Source: an uncultured bacterium (GTDB taxonomy: Bacteria > Bacillota > Clostridia > Christensenellales > QALW01). From it: 6,215 nucleotides of DNA. The position numbers and the translations under genes were made by a program. Where the stretch lies: positions 1 through 6,215 of the forward strand of contig CAJMLN010000079.1 in NCBI GenBank assembly GCA_905214315.1, given 5' to 3'. Position 1 is the first letter of the stretch, and every line of letters starts with the position of its first letter. Below, piece by piece: positions 1 through 6,051 of this stretch. Below the pieces are notes generated by a model, which had not been told where the DNA came from, ran no database searches, and saw only the letters and a program-made list of their open reading frames with translations.

Positions 1-29
1 TGCCGTATTTCCGAGAGGATCGATAAAAG

Positions 30-58
30 GGCGGCGCACCTGTCTGCGTGCTGCCGCC
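30..58. repeat. Imperfect inverted repeat at left edge
   Basis: The arms at 30-39 and 48-58 pair over ten bases with one bulged T at 52 and an eight-base loop, giving a GC-rich hairpin. No T-run follows it on either strand, so it is not a convincing terminator by itself. It lies just before the strong terminator at 67-106. It may belong to the 3' end or 3' untranslated region of a gene that lies left of the window. No gene can be assigned to bases 1-66. Confidence 0.35.
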
Positions 59-66
59 AAAGATGA

Positions 67-106
67 AAAAAATCCCGTCCGGACTGTGTTCCGGACGGGA
101 TTTTTT
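67..106. terminator. Bidirectional intrinsic terminator
   Basis: A near-perfect hairpin pairs 67-83 with 90-106. The core is a GC-rich ten-base stem (TCCCGTCCGG with its complement), flanked by A6 on the left and T6 on the right, with a six-base loop. Because the A and T runs flank the stem symmetrically, it can terminate transcription in both directions. On the minus strand it lies 48 bases past the stop of the nucleoside hydrolase gene and would end the kinase-hydrolase transcript. On the plus strand it would end any gene entering from the left. Confidence 0.93.
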
Positions 107-154
107 ATGGCGCGCCCAGGCTGTTCCCTTTTTATTTTTAAGAAGAAAACAGGA

Positions 155-1063
155 TCATCGGGTCAGCCTGTCTATCAGATCCTTAAAAAGCACGTCTCTG
201 TTGACGAAATATACATAGCGCATCCAGAGCTCGTGGGAAGCGGTGCTGTAGAGATGGTCATAGGTCGGCAGGGTAAGGGGAATCACGCGGGAGAGAAGAA
301 ACCGGTTGTCCTCATTCAGCAGCCAGGCAACGGCGGTCACATCCCAGATGACCCGCGTCCACGGTCTGCCGGCGGCATAGCTTTCGGCAGCTTTTATCGT
401 ATTTTCGGCCAGATAATCGGCCAAAGGATTCTTTTTTGAAAGCCAAAGGCGAAGCTCGGGCCCCGAGACTGTAAACGCGCTTACCACGCCCATGCAGGGC
501 AGCTGTACGAACGGCGCGCCGCTTTGCATCACCACTCTTGCCGCAGCGATATCCTGCTTCATATTGAATTCATCGGTGCTGTGGAAATGGTGCGCATGTC
601 CGCCGAGCCAGACCACGACGATATTCTCACAGATCTCGGGCCGCAGCAGAAGGGCGGAGGCAATATTGGTAATGGCGCCGATAGCCACAACGTATAATGG
701 CGCTTGCGGGCTGTACCGCAGGGCGCGTTCGGCCAGATCCTGCGCCGCGGGGGAAAGAACAGGGGTGCGCTCGTCGGGCAGGTAGCCCTCCGAGCCTTTG
801 AAAACGGGAACGTTTTTTTCGGCCAGCCGCAGGATCTTTTGGATTTCCGTATAGCTTTTTTCCATTCCGTCCTTGGGATCCCTTGCATTGGCATTGAAAA
901 ACGGCGCGGCGTAAATGGCCTGCGGACGCAGTTTTTCTTCTGCGCGCAGCAGATAGGCCAGGGCAAACTGATCGTCGATTTCGTTGTACGCGTCGGTATC
1001 CAGTACGACGTCTATCGGCCCGCGGGGAACCTCCAGATTATGCAGACGTTCTTCGGTTGTCAT
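155..1063 (-). CDS. Nucleoside hydrolase family protein (IUNH-like)
   Basis: This 302-residue cytoplasmic protein belongs to the inosine-uridine preferring nucleoside hydrolase family, whose members cleave the N-glycosidic bond of nucleosides to give free base and ribose using a bound calcium. The metal-binding aspartate cluster is visible near the N-terminus as DTDAYNEIDDQFA (residues 22-34); it is two residues longer than the classical DxDxxxDD form. Other family elements are VVWLGGHAHHF (150-160), EFN at 165-167 (substrate-binding loop) and a C-terminal Asp at 241 within WDVTAVAWLL. The catalytic His that normally precedes this Asp is Trp240, so substrate or mechanism may differ from classical enzymes. 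Length is normal for the family. The ATG start has an AGGAG site at 1071-1075, seven bases upstream. The gene starts 12 bases after the kinase-regulator gene stops, so the two are very likely co-transcribed. The family is confident; the substrate is not. Confidence 0.9.
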   Translation of the reverse strand: MTTEERLHNLEVPRGPIDVVLDTDAYNEIDDQFALAYLLRAEEKLRPQAIYAAPFFNANARDPKDGMEKSYTEIQKILRLAEKNVPVFKGSEGYLPDERTPVLSPAAQDLAERALRYSPQAPLYVVAIGAITNIASALLLRPEICENIVVVWLGGHAHHFHSTDEFNMKQDIAAARVVMQSGAPFVQLPCMGVVSAFTVSGPELRLWLSKKNPLADYLAENTIKAAESYAAGRPWTRVIWDVTAVAWLLNEDNRFLLSRVIPLTLPTYDHLYSTASHELWMRYVYFVNRDVLFKDLIDRLTR

Positions 1064-1075
1064 TTTTCTTCTCCT

Positions 1076-2308
1076 TTAATTCTGATATTTTTTTCGGTAT
1101 TCCCGCATGGAAATACCGTAGGAAGCAAAGAACAGCTTCCTGAAAAAGCTTTCGTTCCGGTAGCCTGTGCGCCGGATAATCTCACCGACGGAAAGATCCG
1201 ACTGTACCAAAAGCCTGGCGGCCTCCCGGCAGCGCCGCTGCTGCAGCAGGCGGGAAAACGGCGCGCCCATATTCTTTTTCAGCCAGCCGTGCGTATAGCC
1301 GGGGGTATATCCCAGTTCCTTTGCCAGGGCGCTGATGCTCGCCTGTGCCAAGTGCGCGTCAAAATAGCGCAGAACGGTATCCTTCTGCCGCAGCACGCCG
1401 TTGTCCTCTGTGCGCGGGGCCAGCGTCTTCAGGGCAGCGAGCACCTCCTGCCGGAGGGGAATGGAGGAGGCTGCGCCTTTTCTGGTAACGGCCAGCGCCG
1501 CGGCTGCCGCGGCCAGGCGCAGCGCCTGCGCCGTCTCTTCCCCCTGCGCCATAGCCGCTGTAAAATAGCCGGTAAAGGTGTCGCCGGCGGCAGTTGTATC
1601 CACGGCTTTTACGCAAAAAGCCGGTTGAAAAATTGTTTTTTGGTTCTGATAGAACAGGCACCCTCTTTCCCCGAGGGTCAGAACCACCGTCAGCTCAGGA
1701 TAATTCCGGCCGAAATACGCCAGGCAGTCCTCCGGCTGCGCTTGGCCGGAAAATTCCGCGGCTTCCACCTCGTTTAAAAGCAGAACCGATATCTTCTCCA
1801 GCGCTGCGGTTTTCAGCTCTTCGGAAAAGGGGGAGGGATTCCATAAAATTTTCATTTTCTTCTGCGCGGCCTTTTGCAGAATATACGGCAGAGAGCTGAT
1901 TTCGTTTTGCAGAAGTAGCAGATCGCCGGCGGAAAAGCAGTCCAGCAGCTGGTCCACATAGGCTGGTGTGATTTCATAGTTGGTGCCGGGAAAAATAACG
2001 ATGCTGTTCTGCCCGCTGGTGTCTACCTGGATTATCGCGTGTCCGCTGCGGCCTTCTTTCATGCGCACAAAGGAAACATCCACGCCGCAGGAGGCCATCA
2101 GCTCTTTTAAAAACAGCCCCTCCCGGCCGATACATCCGGCGTGGTATACCCTGGCGCCCGCCCGGGCCAGGGCGATGGACTGGTTCAGCCCTTTTCCGCC
2201 GGGGAACTGTTCCATACTGCGGATGGCTACGGTTTCCCCCGGGCGGACGATGTGATCCACGTGATACACATAATCGATGTTGCAGGAGCCTAAATTCAAT
2301 ATTTTCAC
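1076..2308 (-). CDS. PfkB/ribokinase-like sugar kinase fused to AraC-type HTH domain
   Basis: This is a 410-residue two-domain protein. Residues 1 to about 295 form a complete PfkB-family kinase closest in look to ribokinase. Visible elements are NID (10-12), the substrate-binding GGKGLNQ (37-43), NPSP (157-160), LLNEVEAAEFSG (177-188), TLGERG (211-216) and the second PfkB signature DTTAAGDTF (237-245), with the catalytic base Asp243. Residues from about 310 to 410 form an AraC/XylS DNA-binding domain with two helix-turn-helix units: about 323-345 (SISALAKELGY onward) and about 371-397, followed by the typical MREYRKK end. The kinase would phosphorylate a ribose-like sugar with ATP, and the tail suggests it also binds DNA, perhaps reporting substrate occupancy. 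Translation starts at GTG (2306-2308), nine bases after AGGAG at 2318-2322; no upstream ATG competes. It is the first gene of a pair with the nucleoside hydrolase, consistent with phosphorylation of ribose released by that enzyme. Exact sugar and DNA target are unknown. Confidence 0.92.
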   Translation of the reverse strand: MKILNLGSCNIDYVYHVDHIVRPGETVAIRSMEQFPGGKGLNQSIALARAGARVYHAGCIGREGLFLKELMASCGVDVSFVRMKEGRSGHAIIQVDTSGQNSIVIFPGTNYEITPAYVDQLLDCFSAGDLLLLQNEISSLPYILQKAAQKKMKILWNPSPFSEELKTAALEKISVLLLNEVEAAEFSGQAQPEDCLAYFGRNYPELTVVLTLGERGCLFYQNQKTIFQPAFCVKAVDTTAAGDTFTGYFTAAMAQGEETAQALRLAAAAAALAVTRKGAASSIPLRQEVLAALKTLAPRTEDNGVLRQKDTVLRYFDAHLAQASISALAKELGYTPGYTHGWLKKNMGAPFSRLLQQRRCREAARLLVQSDLSVGEIIRRTGYRNESFFRKLFFASYGISMREYRKKYQN

Positions 2309-2331
2309 CGTTTCCGTCTCCTTTCTTCTGC

Positions 2332-2360
2332 ATTATAGCACGCCGCCGCCCAAAAGAAAA
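2332..2360 (-). promoter_or_regulatory. Extended -10 promoter for kinase-hydrolase operon
   Basis: On the minus strand, TGCTATAAT at 2340-2332 is a full extended -10 element with a perfect TATAAT core. The -35 position 17 bases upstream (2360-2355) reads TTTTCT, which matches TTGACA at only three of six bases. A weak -35 with an extended -10 fits a promoter that depends on an activator, which would suit the AraC-type domain encoded by the first gene, though this link is inferred. Transcription would begin near 2325, giving a short leader of about 17 bases that includes the AGGAG site. Confidence 0.65.
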
Positions 2361-2482
2361 GATCCATATAAAAGATAAAACAGACGGATTTTGATTTTGG
2401 ACGGCAGTTTCAGCTTATTGCGGACGCAGGAATTTTATTACCTTCTGCCGGGGGAATCGGCGGTGCCTGCGGATATGCCAAA

Positions 2483-2505
2483 CGCCGCGAAAATTTTTCG
2501 CGGCG
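2483..2505. terminator. GC-rich hairpin, possible weak terminator after AraD-AraM gene
   Basis: The ten-base arms CGCCGCGAAA (2483-2492) and its complement (2496-2505) form a perfect stem with a three-base loop. It sits about 60 bases past the stop of the AraD-AraM gene on the minus strand. Only TTT follows the stem on that strand, so the U-tract is poor; on the plus strand a T6 run occurs 12 bases after the stem (2518-2523). It may cause partial termination, or act as a 3' stabilising hairpin, between the AraD-AraM transcript and the kinase-hydrolase operon. Confidence 0.45.
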
Positions 2506-2564
2506 CTTGAGGATTGCTTTTTTCAGATTCCGGGAATGCGGAAAAAACGGAAAGCCGGAACTGT

Positions 2565-4514
2565 TCAGAGCTTCAGCGGCTCCCAAAGGCGAGCCAGGCG
2601 CAGAAAGGTGAGCCGGCTGCGCACAAAGGGAGAATCGGCAAACAGAATGTCCCTTGCCTCTTCGGACAGTCCGATATCGCTGAGCGTGCACGGCGCGCCT
2701 GCCGCGCGCAGCCAGGAGCGCACCTGTTCGCCCGAGGGCAGGCTCAGAAGGATTTCCCTGAGCCGGGGCAGGGCTTCGCGGAGCTGCTGGGCATCGATGC
2801 CGGCGAGCGGATTCTTTTCATTTTCCTTAAAAATTTCCTCCGCCAGCGGTCCGAAGACCCGGCGGATTTCCTCCTCCGGCAGCGCGGTGTTTTCGGAAAT
2901 CGGCAGGGCGGGGGTAAGCGCCTGCGCCAGGGCGCGGTAACGGTCGCAGCAAAGCGCCAGACCTACGCCTACTTTTTCGCCGTGCAGGGCGTCGTTGGAG
3001 CGGTTGATTACATTCATTTCAATAAAGTGGGAAATATGATGCTCCGCACCGGAGGCCGGACGGGAATTTCCCGCCATCAGCATGGCAATGCCGGAGAGAA
3101 CCAGCCCGTACATCAGATTTTCAACGGCTTTTTTCTGCCGCAGCCGGATTCCCTCTGTATTGGCCAGAAGCTCCTCCAGCGCCTTTTCCTCCAGCGCGAT
3201 AATGCGGTCGCAGCAGTATTCCTCCGTTACCAGACGGCTGATTTTCCAATCGGCCAGGGCGGTGTATTTGCCCAGAAGATCGCCGAATCCCGCGCTGATC
3301 AGCCGCGGCGGTGCGGCGGCAAGAATATCGGTGTCCGCAGCCATGGCGATGGGGCATACGCCCGGCAGGGTAACCTTTGCCCCGCGCAGCGTCATGGCGG
3401 CTACCGGTGAAACAAAGCCGTCCACACTGGGGGCGGTGGGGACGGAGAGGAACGGAATCCCCTTTTCGCGGGCGATATAGCGCGTTATATCGTGGATTGT
3501 TCCCGCCCCTACGGCCAGCAGCAGATCGCAGTCGTCCGGCAGTGTGCGGTGCACGGCCTCCAGCGCCCGTTCGTCCGCGTGGAGGTTCCGGGGATCCAGA
3601 CAAATTGTCTGTGCGGCGGAGCACAGCTCTTCCGCTTTTTTTCCGGCGGCCTTGTATGTGCTGCGGTCGCAGATTATCGTTATCTTCTGAAAATTTCCGA
3701 GTTCTCTAATTAACGCCGGCAGCTTTTCCAGCGCGCCGGAGCATAGAAGAATTTTTTGAATCGGCACCCGGTGGGTTCTTCCGCAGCTGCAGGGAAAATC
3801 GCGCAGCAGCGCGTCAAACCGCCCGGGGGCTTTTTGCCCGTAATAGGCGTTTTTACCGTGCTTGCGCAAAAAATGCTTATCTAAAAGCGCACTGTCAAGC
3901 GCTTCCGCCGCGGGATTCAGCGCAAGGGTATGGACGGCCATTTTTGCGGTTTCCTCCAGCACGGTGATATTTTCCACCGCTTTTTTTGCCGTGGCGCCCC
4001 AGGCGAACGGTCCGTGGCCCGCTACGAAAACGGCGGGAATGCTTTCATAGAATTTTTCCGAGGTTTCGATAATCACCTTTCCGGTATTTTTTTCATAATC
4101 CGTACGGATTTCCTCCTTCGTCAGCTCCCGGGTGCAGGGAACCGCGCCGTAAAAGGTGTCCGCATGGGTGGTTCCCAGCGGTACAAGCGGTTTTTTTGCC
4201 TGCGCAAACGAGGTGGCAAATAGCGAATGGGTATGTACTACGCCGCCGATCTGCGCAAAGCTGCGGTATAGCGCCAGATGTGTTTCCACATCGGAAGACG
4301 GATTCAGCTCTCCCTCCACGAGGTTCCCCTGAAGATCGACCAGAACCATTTTTTCCGGTGAAAGCTCCTCATAGGGAACGCCGGAGGGTTTGATGGCAAC
4401 AAGGCCGCTTTTGCGGTCGATGCCGGAAACATTTCCCCAGGTAAAGGTAACCAGGCCGTATTTGGGAAGCAGCAGATTTGCCTGGCAGACCTCTTTTTTT
4501 AATTCCTCAAGCAT
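2565..4514 (-). CDS. AraD-AraM fusion: class II aldolase/L-ribulose-5-P 4-epimerase plus G1P dehydrogenase-like protein
   Basis: This 649-residue protein joins two normally separate enzymes. Residues 1 to about 227 form a full-length AraD-type domain: TWGNVSG (25-31), KPSG (42-45), SSD (73-75), zinc-ligand pair His94/His96, HAD with Asp119, His167 in AGHGPF, and the terminal NAYYGQ (222-227) carrying the conserved Tyr. All residues matching E. coli AraD metal and catalytic positions appear present. Residues from about 240 to 649 form an AraM/sn-glycerol-1-phosphate dehydrogenase-like domain: PCSCGRTH (241-248), nucleotide-binding GAGTIHD (336-342), PTAPSVDG (359-366), and metal-ligand candidates Asp412 (GFGD), the EHHISH segment (491-496) and His511 (HGEK). 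Expected reactions are L-ribulose-5-P to D-xylulose-5-P, and NAD(P)-dependent oxidation or reduction of a polyol or glycerol phosphate. The ATG at 4514 is preferred because GAGGAG (4529-4524) lies nine bases upstream; a TTG nine codons further upstream (4541) lacks such a site. It is transcribed divergently from the DeoR gene. Confidence 0.93.
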   Translation of the reverse strand: MLEELKKEVCQANLLLPKYGLVTFTWGNVSGIDRKSGLVAIKPSGVPYEELSPEKMVLVDLQGNLVEGELNPSSDVETHLALYRSFAQIGGVVHTHSLFATSFAQAKKPLVPLGTTHADTFYGAVPCTRELTKEEIRTDYEKNTGKVIIETSEKFYESIPAVFVAGHGPFAWGATAKKAVENITVLEETAKMAVHTLALNPAAEALDSALLDKHFLRKHGKNAYYGQKAPGRFDALLRDFPCSCGRTHRVPIQKILLCSGALEKLPALIRELGNFQKITIICDRSTYKAAGKKAEELCSAAQTICLDPRNLHADERALEAVHRTLPDDCDLLLAVGAGTIHDITRYIAREKGIPFLSVPTAPSVDGFVSPVAAMTLRGAKVTLPGVCPIAMAADTDILAAAPPRLISAGFGDLLGKYTALADWKISRLVTEEYCCDRIIALEEKALEELLANTEGIRLRQKKAVENLMYGLVLSGIAMLMAGNSRPASGAEHHISHFIEMNVINRSNDALHGEKVGVGLALCCDRYRALAQALTPALPISENTALPEEEIRRVFGPLAEEIFKENEKNPLAGIDAQQLREALPRLREILLSLPSGEQVRSWLRAAGAPCTLSDIGLSEEARDILFADSPFVRSRLTFLRLARLWEPLKL

Positions 4515-4534
4515 GGTGCGTCTCTCCTCACTGT

Positions 4535-4562
4535 TTGACAAAAATATGATATATTATATAAT
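4535..4562 (+). promoter_or_regulatory. Consensus sigma-A promoter for the DeoR gene
   Basis: A perfect -35 TTGACA (4535-4540) and perfect -10 TATAAT (4557-4562) are separated by 16 bases. Transcription would start near 4569, leaving a leader of about 70 bases before the ATG at 4640. The -35 box lies inside the untranslated leader of the divergent AraD-AraM gene. Such a full-consensus promoter would be strong unless repressed, which fits autorepression by the DeoR protein through the repeats downstream. Confidence 0.85.
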
Positions 4563-4586
4563 AATACATAGATAGAAAATGTGCAA
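4558..4586 (-). promoter_or_regulatory. Candidate promoter for the AraD-AraM gene
   Basis: On the minus strand, TTGCAC (4586-4581) and TATTAT (4563-4558) are separated by 17 bases, with transcription predicted near 4551. The -10 matches consensus at five of six bases; the -35 matches in TTG only. An alternative TATAAT at 4558-4553 has no good -35 at standard spacing. The -10 region overlaps that of the opposing DeoR promoter, so the two promoters would compete for polymerase. The -35 box overlaps the first copy of the 11-base repeat. Confidence 0.6.
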
Positions 4587-4637
4587 TACCCGGCGGTAAA
4601 AACGGAAAATGAGCATTTTTATGAAAGGAAATGCGCA
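4575..4637. repeat. Three direct repeats, candidate DeoR operator
   Basis: Three copies of an 11-base element occur in one orientation: GAAAATGTGCA (4575-4585), GAAAATGAGCA (4605-4615) and GGAAATGCGCA (4627-4637). The consensus is GRAAATGNGCA with start-to-start distances of 30 and 22 bases, close to three and two helical turns. The middle copy also lies in a palindrome, AAAATG-AG-CATTTT (4606-4619). Copy 1 overlaps the -35 of the AraD-AraM promoter; copy 3 overlaps the ribosome-binding site of the DeoR gene. A repressor here could control both directions. DeoR-family operators are often repeated elements; the assignment to this DeoR is inferred from position. Confidence 0.6.
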
Positions 4638-4639
4638 AA

Positions 4640-5371
4640 ATGAGCAGATCTGAACGGCAGCAGCTGATCCTGGAGCTTTTGCAGCAAAGCAAGTTTATCA
4701 GCGTTGCAGAGCTTTCGCAGCTTTTATATACCAGCCCTTCCAGCATCCGGCGGGATTTAAACGTGCTGGAGGCACAGCGGCAGGTCCGGCGGAATCACGG
4801 CGGCGTTACGCTGTATGAGGATGACCGCAGGGCACTGAATTTTGAAGCGCGGCTCCGGAAAAATATCGTGGGCAAAAAGCGTATTGCCAAAAAGGCCTCG
4901 GCCCTGCTTAAGGACAATATTTCCGTTATGCTCGACGGCTCCTCCACCGCGATGTATCTGATACCGTATTTAAAGGAGCATAAGGGGATTACGGTGTTTT
5001 CTAACAGCCTTAAAACCGTCGGCGACGCGATTGAGGCGGGACTTCGGACCTATTGCATCGGCGGGGAAGCGATCGATCAGTACGCGGTGCTTTCCGGCAG
5101 CTATGCGGATGAAATGGCCGAAAAGCTGTATGCGGATATTCTGTTTTTTTCTTCCCAGTGCTTAAGCGACGACGGGGAGATTACCGATTCCTCCGAAACG
5201 GAGAACCGGCTGCGGAAGATCATGCTGCGCAATGCGGCGCAGACGGTCTTTCTCTGCGACGGCGATAAAATCGGAAAGCGTTCGCTGCATCGGCTGTGCA
5301 GTGTTTTTGAGGTAGACCACGCTTTTTTCGATCAGGAGCGTTATACGCAAAAATTCAGCGGCATATCATAA
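4640..5371 (+). CDS. DeoR-family transcriptional repressor
   Basis: This 243-residue regulator has the standard DeoR layout and length. An N-terminal helix-turn-helix covers about residues 8-44, with SVAELSQLL and the recognition helix SSIRRDLNVLE, followed by the typical RNHGG (51-55). The C-terminal sugar-phosphate sensing domain shows LDGSSTA (98-104), FSNS (120-123), IGG (140-142), DDGEITD (177-183) and CDGDKIGKRSL (206-216), the region of the conserved ligand-contacting Lys. Members bind DNA and release it on binding a phosphorylated sugar. The ATG at 4640 is preferred over the one at 4631: AAAGGA (4624-4629) is ten bases before the former but only one base before the latter. It is divergent from the AraD-AraM gene and shares a promoter region with it, so it probably regulates that gene and itself. 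The ligand is likely a pentose or polyol phosphate, not identifiable from sequence. Confidence 0.93.
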   Translation: MSRSERQQLILELLQQSKFISVAELSQLLYTSPSSIRRDLNVLEAQRQVRRNHGGVTLYEDDRRALNFEARLRKNIVGKKRIAKKASALLKDNISVMLDGSSTAMYLIPYLKEHKGITVFSNSLKTVGDAIEAGLRTYCIGGEAIDQYAVLSGSYADEMAEKLYADILFFSSQCLSDDGEITDSSETENRLRKIMLRNAAQTVFLCDGDKIGKRSLHRLCSVFEVDHAFFDQERYTQKFSGIS

Positions 5372-5406
5372 CAATCAGGCGGAAAGGAAAGGCGATTTCC
5401 CAAAAG

Positions 5407-6027
5407 ATGGAACATAAAATTTATTTGATTTTTTCGGTAACGCCCTTTAAAACGGGAACGTTTATCCGAGCGATGACCCATTGGCAGTATAATCATGTGG
5501 CGGTGGCCTTTGATAAGGATTTAAAGGAAACGTACACCTTTGCAAGGTATTACCGGTCCGTTCCCCTCTACGGCGGCTTTGTCAGGGATTCCAGGGAACG
5601 ATATGTCTATAAGGAAAAAACAGCGAAGGTAAAGATCTGTGCGGTTCCCGTCGGGGAAGAGGGATATCGGCGGGTAAAGGATTATATCGATGCCGTCAAG
5701 CGTTATCCGGACGAGTATATCTATAATATTTTTTCGGCTTTGACTGTGCCGCTGAAAAAGCGCGTGCTGATCCGCAATGCGTTTACCTGCGCGGAATTTG
5801 CCGTACAGCTTTTGAGCATGGCCGATACCGGCATTGAAAAGGACCGGTTTTACGCCATTGATGAGCTGGCGGACTTTTTTGATTCCTATACGGTATACGA
5901 GGGCCTATACCGCTTTGAGAATACGCTTCCGCAGGATGATTTTGAAGAGAAAAAGGGCCTGTGGTCCAATGTGCGGTATACTGCGGGGGCTATTAAAGCG
6001 CTGCTGATACGCCTGCGCCATTCCTGA
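5407..6027 (+). CDS. Uncharacterised His/Cys protein, resembles permuted NlpC/P60-papain family
   Basis: This 206-residue protein has no signal peptide or membrane segment. Its pattern matches a widespread Firmicutes group of unknown function: an N-terminal YNHVAVAFD with His30, then YTFARYYR (43-50) and GGFVRD (56-61), and later FTCAEFAVQLL with Cys128 and Glu130. His before Cys is the order of the circularly permuted NlpC/P60 or YiiX-type papain-like fold, in which His and Cys form the catalytic pair. The substrate is unknown; related folds cut peptide, amide or lipid ester bonds. The ATG follows a purine-rich GGAAAGGAAAGG (5381-5392) by 14 bases, which is long; a small hairpin (5386-5390 with 5396-5400) could shorten the effective distance. 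It starts 35 bases after the DeoR gene with no terminator between, so read-through from the DeoR promoter is likely. A role in sugar metabolism is not evident. Confidence 0.75.
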   Translation: MEHKIYLIFSVTPFKTGTFIRAMTHWQYNHVAVAFDKDLKETYTFARYYRSVPLYGGFVRDSRERYVYKEKTAKVKICAVPVGEEGYRRVKDYIDAVKRYPDEYIYNIFSALTVPLKKRVLIRNAFTCAEFAVQLLSMADTGIEKDRFYAIDELADFFDSYTVYEGLYRFENTLPQDDFEEKKGLWSNVRYTAGAIKALLIRLRHS

Positions 6028-6051
6028 TAGAACGCAGGCCGGGTGTTTTTT
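6011..6051 (+). terminator. Possible weak terminator overlapping end of the His/Cys gene
   Basis: GCCTGCG (6011-6017) pairs with CGCAGGC (6033-6039) over a 15-base loop that includes the stop codon of the preceding gene. Six T's at 6046-6051 follow after a six-base gap. The long loop and gap make it a weaker terminator than the one at 6100-6142, and a translating ribosome would disturb it. Confidence 0.4.

Noticed and set aside
1..66. Possible 3' end of a plus-strand gene entering from the left (stops at 24-26 and 64-66 in two frames)
   Set aside because: At most 21 residues are readable and none forms a recognisable motif, so neither frame nor product can be supported, although the terminator at 67-106 would fit such a gene.
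2..439. Open plus-strand frame running from the left edge, with an ATG at 86
   Set aside because: It runs through the bidirectional terminator and antisense to the well-supported nucleoside hydrolase gene, and its protein has no recognisable motif.
704..1777. Long plus-strand open frame of 357 codons
   Set aside because: It lies antisense across the hydrolase and kinase genes, crosses their junction, and has a low-complexity Gly/Arg/Gln-rich translation typical of a shadow frame in GC-rich DNA.
2383..2430. GACGG-type short repeats (2383, 2400, with a GGACGCAG near 2422) as AraC-domain operator
   Set aside because: The two exact copies are 17 bases apart, which is plausible for AraC-type sites, but five-base matches in GC-rich sequence are easily chance and the third copy is imperfect and off-phase.
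2514..3410. Plus-strand open frame of 298 codons
   Set aside because: It is antisense to the AraM domain, whose motifs are intact on the other strand; the translation shows no family features.
4539..4541. TTG as start of the AraD-AraM protein, adding nine residues
   Set aside because: It has no ribosome-binding site, whereas the downstream ATG at 4514 has GAGGAG nine bases upstream and begins where AraD proteins normally begin.
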